From CAYLZN01 sp964387935 (GTDB lineage Bacteria > Acidobacteriota > Vicinamibacteria > Vicinamibacterales > JAFNAJ01): DNA of 9,347 nt. Shown here piece by piece: positions 6,173-9,347 of the stretch (its first letter is position 1; every line of letters starts with the position of its first letter). The stretch covers positions 1 through 9,347 of the forward strand of contig CAYLZN010000231.1 in assembly GCA_964387935.1 (NCBI GenBank), in the 5' to 3' direction. Below the pieces are notes generated by a model, which ran no database searches, was not told the origin of the DNA, and saw nothing but the letters and a program-made list of their open reading frames with translations. The position numbers and the translations under genes were made by a program.

Positions 6173-7564
6173 TCACGCTCGCGGCAGGCTGAGCACGACG
6201 CGGGCGCCCCCAGTCTCGCTGGACGCGATGCGAATGTGCCCGTGGTTGGCCCGGATCGCCCAGTCGGCGATCGCCAGCCCGAGGCCCGACCCGGGACGCG
6301 GGCCTTTCCCGCTGGGGCTCGCCTCGACGCGATAGAACCGTTCCAGGACTCGCTCGCGGTCGCCCGCGGGAATGCCAGGCCCTTCATCGTCGACGATCAC
6401 CTCGTGTGAGGCGGGATCGCTGCGCGTCCACACGCGCACATGTGCCCCTTCGGGAGTGAACTTGATCGCGTTGTCCACGACGTTCATCACCGCGGACCGG
6501 AGCATGACGGCGTCGGCCGACACCGGCGCCGGGGTCTCGGCGTCCACGCGCAGCTCGATGCGACGCTCCTCCGCGAGGACCGTCAGCTGTGCGACGGCGG
6601 CACGGGCGATCTCGCCAAAGTCCACGGCTTCCGGCGTGCGGGGCACCCGGCCACCCTCCCAACGGGACAGCATCAGCAGCGCGTCGACCAGCGCGGCGAG
6701 GCGGTCTGCCTCTTCGAGCATGCTGCCGATCGCCTCTTCATAGTCCGCCGGGGTTTTCGCTTCGCGGAGACTCACCTCGCCGACGCTGCGGATGGCGGTG
6801 AGCGGCGTGCGCAACTCGTGCGAGGCATCGGCCGTGAAGCGTTTGAGGCGCTCGAACGACCCTTCCAGCCGGGCGAACGTGTCGTTGAAGACCGTGGCGA
6901 GCTGTCCGAGCTCGTCGTGGGGGTTCTCGACGGACATCCGTTCGGAGAGCCGGTCGGCGCTGATCGTACGCGCCCGCTCGGCCATGCGCGTCAGCGGGGC
7001 GAGGGCCCGACCCGAAATGACGTAGCCGGCCAGGGCCGCGCCCAGCACGGCCAGCGGCACGAGTGCGGACAGCATCAGGATGAGCGACCGCAAGTCGCTG
7101 CGCAGCCCGTCCTCTGACCGGGCCACGCGCAGGCGCACCGGCACGTCGCCGATGCGGCGATCGGCCACCAGCAGCCGGGTGAATGCTCCGCCCGGGGTGC
7201 GCTCCGTCCGGTAGCCCAGGCGACTGGTCGCGGGCGCCGGCAAGGCACGGCGTATCTCCTCGCGAGCCGGCAGGCCCCGGAAGTAGAGTGGTTCCCCACC
7301 GGGACCGTAGACCTCGACCCAGCGCTGCGGACCGGCGTCGTAGCCCAGGTCGTGCAGGGCGTCGGTCCGCCACGCGATGCCCGAGGGCTGCATGGTCAGC
7401 ATCTCCGCCGCCACCTCGAGGTCCTCCTCGAGGTGGTGGTCCAGCGCCGCGTGCATGGATCGCCACTGCAGCACCGCCAGCGTGCCAATCACGGGCGCGA
7501 GGATCAGGAGCAGCGACGCCGCAAACCAGATCGCCAGCCTCGCCCTCAGACTGAGACGGATCAT
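6173..7564 (-). CDS. HAMP/HisKA sensor histidine kinase (CusS/heavy-metal-sensor-like architecture)
   Basis: A 463-residue membrane kinase. The order is membrane segment 1 (about 11-33), a periplasmic domain of about 125 residues (34-159), membrane segment 2 (about 160-184), HAMP (about 181-235), HisKA with FTADASHELRTPL (243-255, H249 as phosphoacceptor), and HATPase with N-box NVVDNAIKF (361-369), DDEGPGIP (392-399) and GSGLGLAI (425-432). All catalytic motifs are intact. The layout is that of CusS/QseC-like kinases paired with OmpR-type regulators; the ligand cannot be read from the periplasmic domain. The start ATG overlaps the regulator stop (ATGA), with GAAGG upstream inside the regulator gene. 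The stop lies 161 nt before the decaheme cytochrome start on the same strand, so it probably governs or senses conditions relevant to that operon. Confidence 0.94.
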   Translation of the reverse strand: MIRLSLRARLAIWFAASLLLILAPVIGTLAVLQWRSMHAALDHHLEEDLEVAAEMLTMQPSGIAWRTDALHDLGYDAGPQRWVEVYGPGGEPLYFRGLPAREEIRRALPAPATSRLGYRTERTPGGAFTRLLVADRRIGDVPVRLRVARSEDGLRSDLRSLILMLSALVPLAVLGAALAGYVISGRALAPLTRMAERARTISADRLSERMSVENPHDELGQLATVFNDTFARLEGSFERLKRFTADASHELRTPLTAIRSVGEVSLREAKTPADYEEAIGSMLEEADRLAALVDALLMLSRWEGGRVPRTPEAVDFGEIARAAVAQLTVLAEERRIELRVDAETPAPVSADAVMLRSAVMNVVDNAIKFTPEGAHVRVWTRSDPASHEVIVDDEGPGIPAGDRERVLERFYRVEASPSGKGPRPGSGLGLAIADWAIRANHGHIRIASSETGGARVVLSLPRA

Positions 7565-8244
7565 TCGGCGCCTTCTTTGACCACGAAGCCGACGCCCCGT
7601 ACGGTGTGAATGAGGCGCGGCCCCATGCCCAGGTCGACCTTCTTGCGCAAGCGTGCGATGTGCACGTCGATGACGTTGTCGAGCGGGGTGCCACGCGACG
7701 GTTCCTTCCAGACGTCGCGCGCGAGCATCTCGCGCGAGACGATCTGGCCCTGGTGGCGGAGGAGGTACTCGAGCAACTCGAACTCGCGACTCGTTAGCTC
7801 GATGCCTTCCGTGCCCCGTCGCACGCTGCGTGTCAGCGGATCCACCTCGAGATCGGCCACCCGCACCCGCAGCGTTTCCTCCGGGCGGCCACGGCGCAGC
7901 AGTGCACGCAGGCGCGCGAGCAGTTCTGCAAACGCGAAGGGCTTGACGAGATAGTCGTCCGCCCCGGCGTCGAGCCCGCGGACTCGATCGTCCACCGCGT
8001 CTCGCGCCGTGATGACCAGCACGGGAAGGCGCAGGCCGCGTGCCCTGAGTCCGGTGAGGATCTCCAGCCCGCTCCGGCCGGGCAGCCCAAGATCCAGCAG
8101 GAGGGCGTCGAAGGGCTCCGTGGTCACGCGGAAGTAGCCGTCCTCACCGGTCCGGGCCACGACCACGTCGTACCCGTCACCGGCCAGGCCCGCCCGGACA
8201 GCGCCAGCGACCTTCGCATCGTCCTCGACGATCAGCACACGCAT
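7561..8244 (-). CDS. OmpR/PhoB-family response regulator
   Basis: A 227-residue winged-helix response regulator. The receiver (1-115) has the acidic group E7, D8, D9, phosphoacceptor D51 in LLLDLGLPG, T79 and K101 in the KPF motif. The winged-helix DNA-binding domain (about 125-223) carries ELTSREFELLEYLL, the recognition helix around DNVIDVHIARLRKKV and the wing HTVRGVGFVV. It is translationally coupled to the kinase by a 4-nt overlap. The Shine-Dalgarno before the ATG at 8244 is weak (TGGA). A tandem 11-bp-period element at 8390-8418 upstream and a related one before the cytochrome operon are natural candidates for its own binding sites, implying autoregulation plus control of electron-transfer genes. 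That target assignment is inference; the protein family is certain. Confidence 0.95.
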   Translation of the reverse strand: MRVLIVEDDAKVAGAVRAGLAGDGYDVVVARTGEDGYFRVTTEPFDALLLDLGLPGRSGLEILTGLRARGLRLPVLVITARDAVDDRVRGLDAGADDYLVKPFAFAELLARLRALLRRGRPEETLRVRVADLEVDPLTRSVRRGTEGIELTSREFELLEYLLRHQGQIVSREMLARDVWKEPSRGTPLDNVIDVHIARLRKKVDLGMGPRLIHTVRGVGFVVKEGAE

Positions 8245-8280
8245 AGGCGTCCACGGCTCAGCGGTCTGTCATGGCCCGGC

Positions 8281-8320
8281 GTCAGAAAAGAATGGCCGGA
8301 GGGTGACCAACCCCCCGGCC
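8281..8320 (-). terminator. Rho-independent terminator, minus strand
   Basis: On the minus-strand RNA, an 11-bp stem (8310-8320 with 8294-8304) with a 5-nt loop is followed by the U-rich run AUUCUUUUCU (8293-8284). One pair (8300/8314) is a G-U wobble on this strand but an A-C mismatch on the other, so the structure is built for minus-strand transcripts. It lies downstream of the MFS gene and about 50 nt upstream of the regulator start codon. It may end the MFS transcript, or act inside the regulator's leader if that transcript begins at the operator/promoter further upstream. Confidence 0.7.
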
Positions 8321-8331
8321 GAGGAGCGAAC

Positions 8332-8352
8332 CCCGAGACACATCACCTCGGG
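8332..8352 (-). other. Small hairpin preceding the terminator
   Basis: CCCGAG (8332-8337) and CTCGGG (8347-8352) form a 6-bp stem with a 9-nt loop. On the minus-strand RNA its first arm can alternatively pair (CCGAGG with CCUCGG, 8319-8324) with sequence touching the base of the terminator stem, so an attenuator-like switch is conceivable. The overlap is only 2 nt, so this is weak. Confidence 0.25.
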
Positions 8353-8362
8353 TCCGACTGCT

Positions 8363-8418
8363 ACCGTACCCGAGCAGACCTGCACCGTTCCTGAAGATTA
8401 CCTGAATTTCGCGTCAGG
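8363..8418 (-). promoter_or_regulatory. Putative OmpR-family operator and promoter upstream of the regulator gene
   Basis: CCTGAA occurs on the plus strand at 8390-8395 and 8401-8406 (period 11 bp), followed by the near-inverted copy GTCAGG at 8413-8418. Internal distances are the same as in the element at 6108-6136, and the two 29-bp elements agree at 20 positions by hand alignment. Reading toward the regulator gene, a weak -10-like TACGGT (complement of 8363-8368) lies 21 nt after the tandem repeat, the same offset as TATCCT in the other copy. The start of transcription would be about 110 nt before the regulator ATG, upstream of the terminator-like hairpin. Confidence 0.55.
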
Positions 8419-8463
8419 TGACCCGATGAACACCTCCGGCGGTGGCGCGATGAGCGCTTGCGC

Positions 8464-9347
8464 TCACGTCGCCCGCATGCGCGCCGCGGCGACGGCACCA
8501 GACGCAAGGGTCAGCGCCGCCACGAGCCAGATGGCCGCGCGCAGCCCGAACGCATCCGCCGTGATGCCGGCCAGCAAGGCGCCGATTGCGTAGCCGAGGT
8601 CGCGCCAGAAGCGATAGACCCCGACGGCCGTCGCCCGCCACGAGGGATGGGCGACATCGCCGATGGCCGCGAGCAGCGTGGGATAGACCATCGCGGTGCC
8701 GACGCCGAGCAGGACGGCGCCCGCGGCGAAGCCGGCGAACGCGTCCGCGACGGCCACGCCCGCGATGCCCACCGCCTGAACCCACATGCCCCAGACGATG
8801 AGGGGTTTGCGGCCCGTGCGGTCGGAGAGCGCTCCCGTCGCGAGCTGGCACACACCCCACGTGGCAGGGTAAATCGCCGCGAGCCCACCGACCTCGGCCA
8901 GGCTCATCCCGGCAGCGGCGAACACCAGCGGAAACAGCCCCCAGGCCATCCCGTCATTCAGGTTGTTGACCAGTCCCGCCTGACTCACGCTCGACAGGTT
9001 CGCGTCGAGCCAGGTCGTGCGGCGGAAGACGTCGCGTGCCGAGGGGCTCTCGTCCGGCGGCACGGCGCCCCGCAGGGCGGACTCGACGGCAGTGTGGTGG
9101 TGGGTCTCGTCGATCGCCAGCGCCGAGAGCGCGAGCCCGGCGAGGACGAACCCGACGCCGAGGACGAACGGTTCTGGACGAACGCCGTAGCGGGCCGCGA
9201 TCCACCCGGTGGCCAGCGCGCTCGCCGCCACGGCCACGTACCCGGCGAACTCGTTCAGGCCCATCGCCAGTCCCCGTCGCTCGGGTCCGACGAGATCGAT
9301 CTTCATGATCACGGTCGTCGACCAGGTCAGCCCCTGGCTCACGCCCA
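8464..9347 (-). CDS. Major facilitator superfamily transporter, 5' end outside window
   Basis: The last 293 residues of an MFS transporter; the open frame runs off the window edge, so no start can be assigned (a GTG at 9342 is internal). The visible part begins around the fourth helix of the N-terminal half (PERRGLAMGLNEFAGY is typical of the loop between helices 4 and 5). It continues through a hydrophilic central loop with a short His cluster (DETHHHT) and includes the second-half signature SDRTGRK (8806-8826) between later helices. The final helices end in a short basic tail (AARMRAT). The substrate cannot be inferred. It lies upstream of the OmpR-type regulator on the same strand, separated by 219 nt holding a putative operator and a terminator, so it is probably a separate transcription unit. 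Confidence 0.9.
   Translation of the reverse strand, partial: GVSQGLTWSTTVIMKIDLVGPERRGLAMGLNEFAGYVAVAASALATGWIAARYGVRPEPFVLGVGFVLAGLALSALAIDETHHHTAVESALRGAVPPDESPSARDVFRRTTWLDANLSSVSQAGLVNNLNDGMAWGLFPLVFAAAGMSLAEVGGLAAIYPATWGVCQLATGALSDRTGRKPLIVWGMWVQAVGIAGVAVADAFAGFAAGAVLLGVGTAMVYPTLLAAIGDVAHPSWRATAVGVYRFWRDLGYAIGALLAGITADAFGLRAAIWLVAALTLASGAVAAARMRAT

Noticed and set aside
5118..6335. Plus-strand open frame opposite the decaheme cytochrome
   Set aside because: The minus strand encodes ten CXXCH motifs and a signal peptide; the opposite frame is a compositional shadow.
7417..7440. Short palindromic tract (ACCTCGAGGTCCTCCTCGAGGTGG) inside the sensor kinase gene
   Set aside because: It encodes HHLEEDLEVAA in a coding helix; the symmetry comes from repeated Leu-Glu codons and needs no separate function.

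Overview
The window is high-GC bacterial DNA, roughly two-thirds G+C by eye. It is densely coded, with short intergenic gaps and strong GC preference at third codon positions, and it shows no mobile element, RNA gene or CRISPR array. An outer-membrane barrel shows a Gram-negative envelope. The gene mix (HdrA, an MtrA/MtrB-type cytochrome-porin pair, paired two-component systems) fits an environmental Acidobacteriota, Methylomirabilota/Rokubacteria or similar lineage. That placement is a guess; the sequence alone does not fix the taxon.

Layout. (1) 1-698, minus: 5' part of an hdrA-type FAD/iron-sulfur electron-transfer gene, cut by the window edge; its N-terminal domain has lost the usual cysteines. 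(2) 699-805: AT-rich divergent intergenic region with an imperfect inverted repeat. (3) 806-2559, plus: two-component system 1, a HisKA_3-type membrane kinase with no obvious sensor domain, overlapping by 4 nt a NarL/LuxR-type response regulator. (4) 2563-2596: strong hairpin between convergent genes. (5) 2608-6011, minus: a two-gene operon encoding a DmsE/MtrA-family periplasmic decaheme cytochrome c (exactly ten CXXCH) and an MtrB/PioB-family outer-membrane beta-barrel, i.e. a trans-outer-membrane electron conduit. (6) 6173-8244, minus: two-component system 2, an OmpR-family regulator and a HAMP/HisKA kinase with a periplasmic domain, again overlapping by 4 nt. (7) 8464-9347, minus: an MFS transporter lacking its N-terminal part because of the window edge.

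How it may work together. The same composite element, CCTGAA-N5-CCTGAA-N6-(T/G)TCAGG, occurs in this window upstream of the decaheme cytochrome operon (6108-6136) and upstream of the OmpR-type regulator (8390-8418). Orientation and internal spacing match, and each copy lies 21 nt from a possible -10 hexamer. Tandem 11-bp-period half-sites are typical of OmpR/PhoB-family operators. The simplest reading is that the regulator at 7561-8244 controls both itself and the electron conduit, so the kinase/regulator/cytochrome/porin block would be a self-contained, signal-controlled extracellular electron-transfer module. A terminator-like hairpin between the upstream operator copy and the regulator start suggests a further layer of control, or simply marks the end of the MFS transcript.
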